A stretch of DNA of 64,000 nt from Bacillus sp. SD075 (GCF_017355165.1 NZ_JADILK010000013.1:1-64000), one strand, 5' to 3'. Positions 50,856 to 60,322 are shown, numbered from the stretch's first letter. The notes: generated by a model from the sequence alone, not told the origin. Numbers and translations: made by a program.

Positions 50856-50888
50856 ATAGGTCCTTATCTATTGGCGAATCGAAAGACC

Positions 50889-51050
50889 CTATTCATAATG
50901 GTCGGAATAAAAGTTTCCAACCATCGCTCTATACAGCTCTACTGCAAATTCCTTTAATGATTGTCCATTCAGCAAGGCATCTAGAAACTTTGCACCCTCC
51001 ACCATGAACCTTTCCTCACTTCCAACAGTGATCGCGACCAGTGGAGTAAG
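50889..51050 (-). pseudogene. C-terminal remnant of an unidentified protein
   Basis: The minus-strand frame reads LTPLVAITVGSEERFMVEGA then KFLDALLNGQSLKEFAVELY and ends SDHYE. Codon texture is normal but there is no start, and sequence upstream of about 51055 does not continue it. Likely the 3' end of a lost gene. The family is not recognised. Confidence 0.45.
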
Positions 51051-51092
51051 CACCAGTCAAAAATACCCCTCATTTCAATATTCTGCGACAAA

Positions 51093-51136
51093 TAAAAAAG
51101 AATCCATCTTGAACAAATTGATCAAGTTGGATTCTT
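51093..51136 (-). terminator. Terminator of SRPBCC gene
   Basis: Minus strand AAGAATCCAACTTGA...TCAAGATGGATTCTT followed by TTTTATT. Confidence 0.88.
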
Positions 51137-51162
51137 ATCCAGGAGATTTAAGTAAGCTTAAA

Positions 51163-51621
51163 TCATGACCTACCCGTTTCTGCTTCAGCTACCTTTTTGA
51201 CACGTTCTAAAAATTCAACGACCACTTTATCGGTGGCAAACAATAATAATATTTTTAAAAACCACTTTAACGGGCGACTGGTGACTGTATATGTAAAGGA
51301 AGTCTTATTGTCATTGATTTTATTTAGTTCATAAAACGCTGTTATTTCAAACATTTTAGCAAGTATAAAGCCTACTTTTAGCTTTTTCTCATTAGTTTCA
51401 TTCAAATAGTCTAATGTTTCTATATCATACTCTTCTGTTCGCTTTCCTTCTCTATATTTTTGGCGATATACACTTCCAACCATTCCTTCTGTTATTTTAA
51501 CGGGCTTGTTTTCAATTACTTGAGGCATGATTTGTTGCATATTTTCTACAGAACCATCAAAAAACTTCCAAACATGTTCAATTGGGGCGTTTATTTCTAT
51601 TTCTCTTGTCCATTTTTTCAA
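51163..51621 (-). CDS. SRPBCC (START-like) family protein
   Basis: 152 residues with the polyketide-cyclase/START-like beginning MKKWTREIEINAPIEHVWKF and FFDGSVENMQQIMPQ, then a beta-rich cup and a C-terminal long helix VVEFLERVKKVAEAE. Such proteins bind small hydrophobic molecules; function here is unknown. A hydrophobic patch LKWFLKILLLFATDK is in the C-terminal third. AGGTGATTTACATTG precedes the ATG. Monocistronic. Confidence 0.82.
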   Translation of the reverse strand: MKKWTREIEINAPIEHVWKFFDGSVENMQQIMPQVIENKPVKITEGMVGSVYRQKYREGKRTEEYDIETLDYLNETNEKKLKVGFILAKMFEITAFYELNKINDNKTSFTYTVTSRPLKWFLKILLLFATDKVVVEFLERVKKVAEAETGRS

Positions 51622-51849
51622 TGTAAATCACCTCTACCTACATTATATTCACTTTACTATGTAAAACCAAATTTCCAACTGAATAAATCGATAAATAATT
51701 CAAGTTGCATTTTTTAACCAGAGGCGTTTTTAAACAACACTTATTTTGAATTTAAATGTCTTTTTGTAAATAAATTACTTTATAAATTTCTCTTTTTTAG
51801 TGTTATTCTTGTATAATAAACCAAACGGTTACTTTTTCAGGAGAATCCA

Positions 51850-53118
51850 ATGAATTTTATTTATATTAATCAAAACATTTTAGATAATCTTTTTTATATC
51901 TTGGTAAGTATTTTGATCTATTACATTTTATTAGATCATGGCAAAAGGTTAAGTCAGTATGGCAAGACCCTAATCACTGCATGCATGAGCATTCCTATTA
52001 TATTATGTATGAAGTTTCCCATTTATATAGATGAATATTGTGTCCATGATCTTAGGCAAGTCCCTTTTATTATAGGGACACTTTATGGCGGTTGGCCTGT
52101 AGGGGCTGCTTTGTTAGTCATAATATTGACTTTTAGGTTTGCTTTTTATGGTTTCAATTTACTTACGTTGATTGTTTATATCGTTATATTTATTATAACG
52201 GCTCTATTTTCTTCCAAATTCAATAACTTTAATAGAAAAAATAAGCTAAATGCCTCCATACTATTAATTTTGTTTCTCGGAATACTAACCAGCTTTATTT
52301 CACTCGTAATGTCTGATTATTTTCGAATAACGGAGGCGTATGTATTTTACTTTATTATCCTCCCTCCTTTCATCATCGGCTTAGCTGTATATATAATGGA
52401 AATTTTAAAAGATGCAATTTTAATCCGAACACAAATGATCAGGCTTGAAAAAATGGAGGTAGTCAGTCAGCTTGCAGCTAGTATTTCACATGAAGTTAGA
52501 AATCCATTAACCGTAGTGAAAGGATTTGTCCAACTGCTAAAAGCTCCTGATTTAACTCAAGAAGTAAAAGAACAATATATACAGCATGTTGTTAGAGAGC
52601 TTAATAGTGCAGAATCCATTATTAGTGAATACTTAGCATTTGCAAAACCTGCAATTGAAAAAGTGGAGAATATTTCAATTAACCGTGAAATAGGCTATGT
52701 CATTGAAATGATAAAACCATTGGCTAGCATGAATTTAGTTACTATATCTGAACAGTTGGCTCCATGCATTACCCGGGGGAATATTCAACATTTCAAGCAA
52801 TGCTTCCTAAACCTAATTAAAAATGGTATAGAGGCAATGCCAAACGGTGGGGAACTTAGTATTGTTTCCTCTGTAAATAATTTCGACATCATCATCGAAA
52901 TAAGTGACAATGGAATAGGAATGAACAAAGAACAAATAAATCGTTTCGGCGAACCTTATTACAGTTCCAAAGAAAAAGGGACAGGGTTAGGATCAATGGT
53001 AGCTGTTAAGACCATCCAAACGATGAATGGTACACTTCATATAAATAGCCTTTTGAATAAGGGAACAACGATTTCAATAACACTTCCCGTTTATCAAGAA
53101 GATTATTCTGTAAAATAA
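51850..53118 (+). CDS. KinB-like sensor histidine kinase
   Basis: 422 residues. Six membrane helices in the first 190 residues resemble the 5TM-5TMR_LYT sensor of KinB-type sporulation kinases. The cytoplasmic part has the H-box ASISHEVRNPLTVVKGFVQL (His near 219), N-box LNLIKNGIEAMPNGG, G1 DNGIGM and G2 GTGLGSMVAVKTI. B. subtilis KinB (428 residues) feeds Spo0F. Here too no response regulator is encoded beside it, which fits an orphan phosphorelay kinase. CAGGAGAATCC precedes the ATG. Confidence 0.85.
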   Translation: MNFIYINQNILDNLFYILVSILIYYILLDHGKRLSQYGKTLITACMSIPIILCMKFPIYIDEYCVHDLRQVPFIIGTLYGGWPVGAALLVIILTFRFAFYGFNLLTLIVYIVIFIITALFSSKFNNFNRKNKLNASILLILFLGILTSFISLVMSDYFRITEAYVFYFIILPPFIIGLAVYIMEILKDAILIRTQMIRLEKMEVVSQLAASISHEVRNPLTVVKGFVQLLKAPDLTQEVKEQYIQHVVRELNSAESIISEYLAFAKPAIEKVENISINREIGYVIEMIKPLASMNLVTISEQLAPCITRGNIQHFKQCFLNLIKNGIEAMPNGGELSIVSSVNNFDIIIEISDNGIGMNKEQINRFGEPYYSSKEKGTGLGSMVAVKTIQTMNGTLHINSLLNKGTTISITLPVYQEDYSVK

Positions 53119-53137
53119 ATGAAGAATCACGTCTCAT

Positions 53138-53168
53138 AAAAAAAGTCCGCCATTTACGGCGGACTTTC
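53138..53168 (+). terminator. Terminator of histidine kinase gene
   Basis: AAAGTCCGCC-ATTTAC-GGCGGACTTT, perfect 10-bp stem, 24 bp past the stop. Confidence 0.9.
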
Positions 53169-53171
53169 AGA

Positions 53172-53362
53172 CTGTAGACAAACTCGATGAAAATCGAGTT
53201 TGTCTACAGTTTTTTTATATAAAAGAAGTTCTAGTTGATTTCAGAAATCCGCTCCCTTTCCGCCGACTGTCTGCCAAGCCGCATCAAAGCAAGCGGCTGC
53301 GGGGTCTCGGCTAGCCAGCATTTCGGCAGGACGGTCGCAAATTTCTTCAACCCAATGAGGAT
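53172..53362. repeat. Dispersed repeat headed by a strong hairpin
   Basis: CTGTAGACAAACTCGAT-GAAA-ATCGAGTTTGTCTACAG plus TTTTTTT (53172-53216) is a perfect 17-bp hairpin. Then from 53238 come the same blocks as at 27323-27428 (TTTCAGAAATCCGCTCCC, GACTGTCTGCCAAGCC, CTCGGCTAG, CGCAAATTTCTTC, ATGAGGAT). This copy has an extra GC-rich piece near 53280-53310. Confidence 0.78.
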
Positions 53363-53439
53363 ACCTAAAAAAACATGAAGGATAATCTAGGGTCTTGGTT
53401 CAATAATTTAGATAGAACCCCTTTTGTATACAAACAGAA

Positions 53440-53770
53440 GAGGCTGGGACATAAGTATTTTAGTCAACGATAAACCCGATCTATAAGCGGAATTTACGGC
53501 GAGATCGGGTCTTTATTTGTTCTTTTCCATAGATTTTGTTGCTTTTTGCATCCTATTTTTAAAAATCTAGTGTAATGGAGCGGAAGACCATCGACTACTA
53601 AGGGAAATAGAGGAAAGCGAGTGTCTGTAGCGCAATGATACGAACTTGTTCTTACAGCTTGAATGGATGAATAAAAACAACATATACGAAAGCAGCATGA
53701 TGTTTAATAGGTAGAATAACGTAGAATGATCCTTCTTTGAGGTTGGTTTATTTAAGTATGTCCCAGCCTC
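53440..53770. repeat. 331-bp element with 14-bp inverted ends (MITE-like)
   Basis: GAGGCTGGGACATA at 53440-53453 and its exact reverse complement at 53757-53770. Inside are a hairpin ACCCGATCT...AGATCGGGT (53478-53510) and a degraded piece resembling the GC-rich repeat (GGAAAGCGAGTGTCTGTAGCG). No gene is inside. GAGGCTGGGACA ends are known from intergenic repeats of Gram-positive bacteria. Confidence 0.65.
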
Positions 53771-53790
53771 CTTTTTTCAATAGCGTGATG

Positions 53791-56700
53791 TTAAATTTTT
53801 TTTTTCTGTTCAAGGCATTGATGGACTGCCATCATGTCTCGTTTGTTCAGTTCACGAATCCGGGCGAAAATGGGGATATCGGCAACGGCCTCGGTACGTT
53901 CGCTTTCGACCACGGCATCTTTTACTTTTCCTATCAGCCAGGTCTGCACATCGATGTCCTCGACGATTGCTTTACGGCCTTCATCATCAATGCCACTTGC
54001 ATGGCAGCTCACACAGGGTATCGTTAATTTATACACACCGTCATGGATGTTATCTTCTGAAATGACTTTCTTCCCATTACAGAATGGGCATTTATGACTT
54101 GCCTTAATTTTATTGATTTGGGTAACGATTTTTTTGTAGCCAAATGCTTCATAGACATAGGTTAGTTTTTTGTATTTGCCATTGGTGAAATATTTATCAA
54201 TAATGGTTTCCCTTGTTTCGTTAATATTGGCAAAGTCACAGATGGTGATCTGATTTTTGCGGCTGATTGCATCGATATTGCCTTTTATGCTGTCCCAGAA
54301 TGGCAGGGCATTCTGTAAAACCACTTCATACCCGACGAAGCTTGCCAGTTCCAGTTCGAGCATTTTCAATGCAGCTTTTGTTTCCCGAGGAAGGAATGAG
54401 ACATCATCTGTAAGTGCGATATCGCCGCCCACAATCGCTTTTAGTTTTTCCAGCTCGGGCAGCTTCCCTACAATTTTGATGACTTGATCAATCGGCTGTT
54501 GGATGATCTCACGAATGTCTGTATCAGCAAATGTCAGTTTTTTATGATGGTTCAGGACCGTCCCTTGACAGATAGGACAGGCGATCATCTCTTTTGATGC
54601 TTTCATCTGCTCTTTAATGATCGATTTCGATATGAACATATAACGCCCAATGATGAAATTGAATCCTTCCCATGTTCTTGATGCCTTGCCTGCCTTATCG
54701 TAAAAGGACTTTTCCCAATACCCATATAAGAAGGTCTGCTTTTCCTCATCTGTCATCTCATTATAGCTTTTACTAATGTCGTGACCGAGTTCATTCTTGA
54801 TCTCATCAAACAGGAATTGCAGTTTTGAATGTTGATAAAACTTTAGTACTTCCATCACGTCCGGATGTAATAAGCCATCCCAGAATGGCACGTTTTTGTC
54901 TTGAATGACGACATCAAAATCAAATTTTTCAATGACCCTGCGGCCCGAACAGCTTGGACAATGATTTTCTGCCGAATAGAAATCGAAGCTTCTTGTATCT
55001 TTATTGGTTGGATTGGCAGCCACTAGATGATTGATCATTCCGCCTAATTCATAAAGAAACGTATATTGACTGTACAAGTGCCGTTCAAGATCGATGGCGA
55101 TCACAGGTGCGATCGTGTCTGACTCGTATTCACCATAAATTACACGAGCGATTGGTGATAAGCTTTTTAAAATGCCGCCCTTATAGACGTTCTCTGCCTT
55201 ATTAAAATACCCCAGATGATTTTCCTGTACATAATTGATGCCATTTTTTGACCGAAGTGTGGAAGAGATTTGCAATGGCTCCACTCCATCGTCACTGTCT
55301 TTGTGACGATAATGATCATCATGACTGACAACGTCGAGATGCTGGACAGGTGTTAGCAGTCGTTTACCAAAATCAACGATGTAATCCGAGCTTTCCAGCA
55401 TGTAACCATTATGTTCAATCATGATGATGGAGACCGATTCATCCTCCAGGATGCCCCTGACACTATCGATGAATTGGTTTAAAATATTTTGCGATAACCC
55501 TTTTGAAGGCTCGTCAAAAATGAACAGCGTGTGTGGGTTTCTTGTCTTCGCAAAAAGCTCGGAAACTAAGTGGACGCATTGAAATTCACCCGTCGATAGT
55601 GTTTGTGTTTTTCTTTCTAACGTCAAATAACCAAGCCCAAGTTTGATCAATAAGCTCAAGCGTTTATGAGCGATGTCCTCATTTGGCAATTCTTCGATGA
55701 TATCTTCAATCGAACGTTGGAAAATATCATCAATTTCATCCGTGTATTTGGTGAGTTTCTTTTTAATATCAAGAAACGTCGCAACGGTTGATCGACTGGT
55801 AATCGATTTGTTTCGGTCCTGCCCGACCATGACCAGTTTATCTTTTGGATACCGCTTCTGAAAATCTTTAGAGATACATTCATTGACAAGTGTAGATTTA
55901 CCGCAGCCTGATTCACCCGTAAAGGTAACGAGCCTATTCTTAGGAATCCGAATTTCTTCCATTTGAATATTACGGCAGTAAAGATCCTGAAATTGATAGT
56001 ATTCCGTTGGCGTTGCTTCATTTCTTTCCCAGATGATTGGTTTGGGACGTGGTGATTCCTCAACAATTTTCCCGCCATATTTCCCGCTGCCAGGTCCAAA
56101 GAACAATTGTTCATCTGTGCTATCTAATACCGTGTCTGAGTGATCAATGAGCCAAATTTGATTCTTATAACCTAATTGTTTAATCTGTTCTAAAATCTTC
56201 AGAAGGGTTTGATGATCAAGACCGACGGAGATTTCATCAATGATGATCACGGTATTTTCACTTGTCGACATGAATTCGGCCAAGTAAAGCCGTGTTAATT
56301 CCCCACCTGATACTGTCCCCATAATACGGTTTAAGCCTAAATAACCAATATTCATATTGATTATATTTTGGAGAATATGCTGTTTAGCTTCACTAATATG
56401 TAATGTCTCTGCCAGTGAAAGGATCGTTTCAATGCTTAAGTTGTTGATATCGGAAATAGTATGCGGGCGATCTAATAATTCAATGGTATACTGCTCAACT
56501 TCTTGATTGTAGCGCTTCCCCTCACACTTTGGACATTCTACATTTTTAGTCGTACCGCGACCTTTACAAGCGGGGCACCAGCCTAAGGCATTATTAAATG
56601 AAAAAACTTCCGGAGAAAGATTGAATGTTTCTGCAAGACAAACACGAATCTCTTTAAACACACCCGTATGTGTGCCAATGGTTGAACGGGGATTGGCTGA

Positions 56701-56967
56701 AATGGATGATTTGCCTAGAAAAAGGACCAGCGGCATTTCTTCCATCTTGATGGCGCTGAAATTGGTTTCCATAATATTAGGAAATAAATACTGATATTCA
56801 GACTTGGGCAATAAGGAAACAAGACGCTTCTTGGATTCTTCCCCAATGGTTTGGCAAAAAGTCGTTTTCCCGGAACCGGATAATCCAGCAATCCCCAATG
56901 ATTGGTCGTCTGGCAGTGATGAATCTAAATGATTTATATTGTTCGCTATTAATCGATTTATTTTCAT
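53791..56967 (-). CDS. UvrA paralogue with long C-terminal zinc-rich extension
   Basis: 1058 residues. ABC half 1: Walker A GLSGSGKTT (28-36), a Cys4 site CPAC...CPKC (131-148), signature SGGE (220-223), Walker B IIIDE. ABC half 2: Walker A GESGCGKST (351-359), LSTGE (457-461), LFIFDE (481-486), to about 545. Then some 510 further residues with new CPSC, CPIC and CPFC...CVSC pairs and no Walker A. UvrA itself is about 940 residues with its zinc sites inside the ABC halves. A repair or antibiotic-related role is possible; no uvrB is adjacent. Start after GGAGAGGAG. Confidence 0.82.
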   Translation of the reverse strand: MKINRLIANNINHLDSSLPDDQSLGIAGLSGSGKTTFCQTIGEESKKRLVSLLPKSEYQYLFPNIMETNFSAIKMEEMPLVLFLGKSSISANPRSTIGTHTGVFKEIRVCLAETFNLSPEVFSFNNALGWCPACKGRGTTKNVECPKCEGKRYNQEVEQYTIELLDRPHTISDINNLSIETILSLAETLHISEAKQHILQNIINMNIGYLGLNRIMGTVSGGELTRLYLAEFMSTSENTVIIIDEISVGLDHQTLLKILEQIKQLGYKNQIWLIDHSDTVLDSTDEQLFFGPGSGKYGGKIVEESPRPKPIIWERNEATPTEYYQFQDLYCRNIQMEEIRIPKNRLVTFTGESGCGKSTLVNECISKDFQKRYPKDKLVMVGQDRNKSITSRSTVATFLDIKKKLTKYTDEIDDIFQRSIEDIIEELPNEDIAHKRLSLLIKLGLGYLTLERKTQTLSTGEFQCVHLVSELFAKTRNPHTLFIFDEPSKGLSQNILNQFIDSVRGILEDESVSIIMIEHNGYMLESSDYIVDFGKRLLTPVQHLDVVSHDDHYRHKDSDDGVEPLQISSTLRSKNGINYVQENHLGYFNKAENVYKGGILKSLSPIARVIYGEYESDTIAPVIAIDLERHLYSQYTFLYELGGMINHLVAANPTNKDTRSFDFYSAENHCPSCSGRRVIEKFDFDVVIQDKNVPFWDGLLHPDVMEVLKFYQHSKLQFLFDEIKNELGHDISKSYNEMTDEEKQTFLYGYWEKSFYDKAGKASRTWEGFNFIIGRYMFISKSIIKEQMKASKEMIACPICQGTVLNHHKKLTFADTDIREIIQQPIDQVIKIVGKLPELEKLKAIVGGDIALTDDVSFLPRETKAALKMLELELASFVGYEVVLQNALPFWDSIKGNIDAISRKNQITICDFANINETRETIIDKYFTNGKYKKLTYVYEAFGYKKIVTQINKIKASHKCPFCNGKKVISEDNIHDGVYKLTIPCVSCHASGIDDEGRKAIVEDIDVQTWLIGKVKDAVVESERTEAVADIPIFARIRELNKRDMMAVHQCLEQKKKI

Positions 56968-57138
56968 TTGTAACTCCTCTCCATTTTATTAAGCTCAGTC
57001 TTTCATATTAGCACAGCGACAAATGTATTTGGTACTTTTTTAACGGCAGCTCCACCCTTCTATTCTTTCACATTCCGCTGCTCCAAAAACATATGATTCA
57101 TCGACAAAAATCGTGGACTTAGGATAGGATTTTTCTCC

Positions 57139-57203
57139 ATAATCAATAAGATGATTCTTATTGATTATGAAAGCCCCTCTCTATAAGAGAAGGGCTTTCT
57201 TTA
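57139..57203. terminator. Paired hairpins between UvrA-like and sspL genes
   Basis: TAATCAATAAG-ATGATT-CTTATTGATTA (57140-57167), then AAAGCCC...GGGCTTT (57170-57199). The second acts as terminator for sspL on the minus strand. The first is a separate perfect stem of unknown purpose. Confidence 0.7.
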
Positions 57204-57234
57204 CGAAGTATGACCATATTTTTGTCCGATACAC

Positions 57235-57369
57235 CTATTTTGTATTGGACTTTTTTGCTTTGTTTTCAAGCTCGCTTTTGGGCTCTGAGGAGAATTCGAC
57301 ATCTTTTCCATGTCCTTGCGGGTTAACACTTGGTGCGATTTGGCCTCTTCCTGCTGTCTTTTTACTCAT
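57235..57369 (-). CDS. sspL: L-type small acid-soluble spore protein
   Basis: 44 residues: MSKKTAGRGQIAPSVNPQGH, GKDVEFSSEP, KSELENKAKKSNTK. The ending (P-K-x-ELE-x-x-AKKSNTK) and the NPQG in the middle match SspL of B. subtilis. The frame is open to 57477, but only the ATG at 57369 has a site (GGAGGTGAAGAAA). A minor spore-core protein expected in the forespore. The hairpin at about 57170 terminates it. Confidence 0.85.
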   Translation of the reverse strand: MSKKTAGRGQIAPSVNPQGHGKDVEFSSEPKSELENKAKKSNTK

Positions 57370-57511
57370 TTTCTTCACCTCCAAGTATATTATGTCCGAA
57401 CTGTTGTAAATTAAAATGGAGGTCGCTTCTTTCGGTGAACTAGTCAACAAGGCAGGCAAATTAATAAAGAAGAACAATTGAGTTTAAGCTACATCCACCA
57501 GAATGCCACTA

Positions 57512-58435
57512 TTAAAGATGTACACTTTCAAAAGGTAAATTCCATGATTTAAGAATGTTGTTTATTTCTTTTTTGTCCGACTCACCTAAAGGAGCAACGG
57601 GTTCCCTAGTTACACCAGCAGTCAGACCCAATTGTTCCATAGCTTCTTTAATCACCACGACATTATTACCGTTGTTATATTTTGCTCTAAGATCCTCAAA
57701 TGGCAATATCTCGTGCCAGGCTTTCCACACTATTTCCTTGTTGTCTTCACGCAGTGCTGCTAACAATTCAAATGATTTTTCCGGATAAAGATTCACCAGT
57801 CCGGAAGTAAATCCTACCGCTCCAGCATGAAAGAAAAATGGCGCCCACTTTTCTGCTGTACCGCAAATCCAAGCTAGATTATGCTTTTTAGGTATATCGG
57901 AAACAACTTTTGTAAATCTCGGTAAATCATTAATTGCGTATTTAACTCCAACAAGTTTCTCCAAAGATGATAATTCTTTTAGGACATTATCACTCAGATT
58001 TGGATCTTTGAAATAGATTATAGAAGGTATATCCAGTGCATCAATTATTTTTTTGAAATATTCTACTGCACCTTTTTCTGTAATGTATGGGTGAATCGGT
58101 TGATGGATCATAACGCAATCAGCACCGGCTTTTTGAGCTTCTTTTCCTAGCTCTATCGCAATCTCCGCAGCGTAACCGACACCTGCTACAACAGTCGCCC
58201 TTCCATCTACCAGGCGGACAACCTCTTTTGTTATGTCTTTTGCTTCCTCCAGGGTTAAAGCATAGAACTCACCAGTGTTCCCATTTGGCACAATTACTTC
58301 GCTTCCATGTTGGAGCAAAAATTGTATATTCTCCTCCAAGCCTTTCCAATTAATCGCTTTTGTTTCCTTTTCAAACGGTACAATATTAATTGCGGTAATA
58401 GTCGAAAGTTTTTCACTGAAAGTTGAATAACTCAT
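57512..58435 (-). CDS. Dihydrodipicolinate synthase family lyase/dehydratase
   Basis: 307 residues, TIM barrel of the DHDPS/NAL family. GNTGE phosphate-like loop (52-56), Tyr141 in IIYFKD, and the Schiff-base lysine Lys165 in VGVKYA are in place. It is not DapA: the region is instead like 5-keto-4-deoxyglucarate dehydratase and related sugar-acid enzymes (VVAGVGYAAEIAIELGKEAQ). It is linked (22 bp) with an HpcH/HpaI aldolase and a GntR regulator, so catabolism of an acid sugar is likely; the substrate is not fixed. GGGGAGAGG precedes the ATG. Confidence 0.85.
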   Translation of the reverse strand: MSYSTFSEKLSTITAINIVPFEKETKAINWKGLEENIQFLLQHGSEVIVPNGNTGEFYALTLEEAKDITKEVVRLVDGRATVVAGVGYAAEIAIELGKEAQKAGADCVMIHQPIHPYITEKGAVEYFKKIIDALDIPSIIYFKDPNLSDNVLKELSSLEKLVGVKYAINDLPRFTKVVSDIPKKHNLAWICGTAEKWAPFFFHAGAVGFTSGLVNLYPEKSFELLAALREDNKEIVWKAWHEILPFEDLRAKYNNGNNVVVIKEAMEQLGLTAGVTREPVAPLGESDKKEINNILKSWNLPFESVHL

Positions 58436-58457
58436 GGATTTCCTCTCCCCTATTTTA

Positions 58458-59252
58458 TTATGATTCTAAAGCTGTTTCGCCTTTTGCATCTTTTATATAA
58501 TCCTTAAAAGACTGGTTAATCAGAGATGTTACTGTAAGTCCTACATAATCTGCACCCCATTCTTTTCGGCTTATCGCACCAGCTTTATCTTTTGAATGTA
58601 TCCCAACTCTCACTCCATACTTTCTGGCAGTTTCGTAAATTCTATCAATACTTTTTAATACTACTTGATGATCAATCCGGCCCCCAAAACCTAAGGAGAC
58701 TGATAAATCAGTAGGACCGATATAAACCATATCAATTCCTTCAACACTTAAAATCTCCTCAAGGTTTTTCATTGATTCTCCAGATTCAATATGAATGCAA
58801 ACTAAGCTTTGTTCATTAGCGTGTTCCAAATATTCATGAATCGGTACTGTGCCATACTTAGCTGCCCTCATTGAAAATGCTGCTCCCCTTTTCCCCCTTG
58901 GAGGATATTTCACTGCCTCAACGATTTTTTCAGCCTGTTCCTTCTCATCAACCTGGGGAACGTGGACCCCATGTGCTCCTCTATCCATCGCTTTTAGAAT
59001 CTCACTAGGATTGCTTGAGCCAACTCGAACCAAAGGTGTCACTCCTGCATTTTCTGATGCAATTACCATATGCTCGATATTTTCAGCCGAAAGCATCCCA
59101 TGCTCATTATCAATGACAACAACGTCAAATCCGTTATATCCGGCCATTTCAACCATTTGCGTACTTGGAAAACCAATAAAAATTCCAAATACCGTTTCCT
59201 GTTGATCTTTATTGAACGAAGATTTCAATTTGTTGTTAAACACAAAACCCAT
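58458..59252 (-). CDS. HpcH/HpaI family class II aldolase
   Basis: 264 residues. The family's active-site residues are present: IDNEHG with His51, RVG with Arg76, metal ligand Glu156 in IHIESGE, and GPTDLSVSLG with the second metal ligand Asp182. These magnesium-dependent aldolases split 2-keto-3-deoxy sugar acids to pyruvate and an aldehyde. It is the first gene of a two-gene unit with the DHDPS-family enzyme. A TGATATATCA operator lies about 90 bp upstream. The exact substrate is unknown. Confidence 0.88.
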   Translation of the reverse strand: MGFVFNNKLKSSFNKDQQETVFGIFIGFPSTQMVEMAGYNGFDVVVIDNEHGMLSAENIEHMVIASENAGVTPLVRVGSSNPSEILKAMDRGAHGVHVPQVDEKEQAEKIVEAVKYPPRGKRGAAFSMRAAKYGTVPIHEYLEHANEQSLVCIHIESGESMKNLEEILSVEGIDMVYIGPTDLSVSLGFGGRIDHQVVLKSIDRIYETARKYGVRVGIHSKDKAGAISRKEWGADYVGLTVTSLINQSFKDYIKDAKGETALES

Positions 59253-59317
59253 CTCCCCTTTGGATTTTATAATGATTTATTTAGATGTCGTTAGTACATA
59301 AATCTTTTATTAATTAC

Positions 59318-59355
59318 TCAAATGATATCTGATATATGATATATGATATATCATA
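59318..59355. promoter_or_regulatory. Operator-like TATGATATATCATA cluster upstream of aldolase gene
   Basis: TGATATATCA (59344-59353) sits at the end of a run of overlapping GATATATGATATATGATATA repeats. The same 10-bp palindrome lies upstream of the Nramp-like gene (61884-61893). Confidence 0.6.
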
Positions 59356-59526
59356 AAATGGTACAGAGTTTTCCCAATGCCAATAACATTCAGAATTCGT
59401 TCAATCCTTCATACTATGGATAACCGGACTCGCTTTCTAACAAAAACGCCATCTTCAAATAACATAAAAAAGAGAGAGATGGCGCAAAATTCTAAGATGC
59501 CTTTTTCTTCAAAAATTAGGGAGATC

Positions 59527-60201
59527 TTACTTGCTGCTGTTTTTGTTTAAGGTAAAAGTTGTAGAACGGTTAATGTGATTGCGCATGGCATCCTCTGCAC
59601 CTACCTCATCCTGCAATTTTATCTTCTCAAAAATGAAATAATGGTCATTAAAAGCCCGTTCGTGTTCCTCCTTATGAGACAATGCTTTCTCCCTAAAAAA
59701 CTTGTCAAAGGAACATACTGCTTCTATTTGATTGGAGATATAAGTATTCTTCGCCGTTTTTTGGATGAAATCATGGAATTCACTATTATACTTTTTCAGC
59801 ATTTCGCTATTTTTTTCCTTTGTGTAAGTTTCCATCTCTTTTAGGATAGACTCAAGCTTTTCTAATTCTTCTTTAGTTCTTTTCTTTGCAGCCAACCGTG
59901 CCGCAACTCCCTCCAGTGCTGCCCGTGCCCATCTTATTTCCTCCACTGAGCTCATGAAACTTTCGGAAACAAATGAACCCTTTCTGGCTTGGGTTACAAC
60001 TAATCCATCTTTTTCAAGCTGTCTCAAAGCCTCTTTGACCGGAGTAGTGCTAACATTAAACTCTTTGGCTAGTTCCCTCTCTCTTAGGTGAGTTCCAGGC
60101 TCATACTTTTTGTTCAATATTGCTTCTTTAAGCTCTTCATAAATCAACTCCCGAACAGACCGTGATTGCATACTTATCCTTGTTATAACATCGTCGCTCA
60201 T
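59527..60201 (-). CDS. GntR family regulator (FadR/FCD subfamily)
   Basis: 224 residues. Winged HTH: LIYEELKEAILNKKYEPGTH, LRERELAKEFNVSTTPVKEA, LRQLEKDGLVV. C-terminal FCD domain (about 85-215) with metal/ligand helices (VRELI..., YNSEFHDFIQKTAKN, NHINRS). Such proteins repress sugar-acid or organic-acid genes until the acid binds. It lies between the aldolase pair and the transporter gene on one strand. TGATATATCA sites before both neighbours are its likely operators. AAGGAGATAAATAG precedes the ATG. Confidence 0.88.
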   Translation of the reverse strand: MSDDVITRISMQSRSVRELIYEELKEAILNKKYEPGTHLRERELAKEFNVSTTPVKEALRQLEKDGLVVTQARKGSFVSESFMSSVEEIRWARAALEGVAARLAAKKRTKEELEKLESILKEMETYTKEKNSEMLKKYNSEFHDFIQKTAKNTYISNQIEAVCSFDKFFREKALSHKEEHERAFNDHYFIFEKIKLQDEVGAEDAMRNHINRSTTFTLNKNSSK

Positions 60202-60322
60202 TCTATTTATCTCCTTCTGAACATTGTTAAACCTATTATAGCATTTGGTTAAAATAGATTAACAATTAATTCCTGATGTTATGCGCACCTTTGCACGATG
60301 ACATAAATTTATTTTTAGCAAA

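Noticed and set aside
53737-54097. Plus-strand frames near the end of the UvrA-like gene
   Set aside because: Antisense to well-supported zinc-motif coding sequence, no translation signals.
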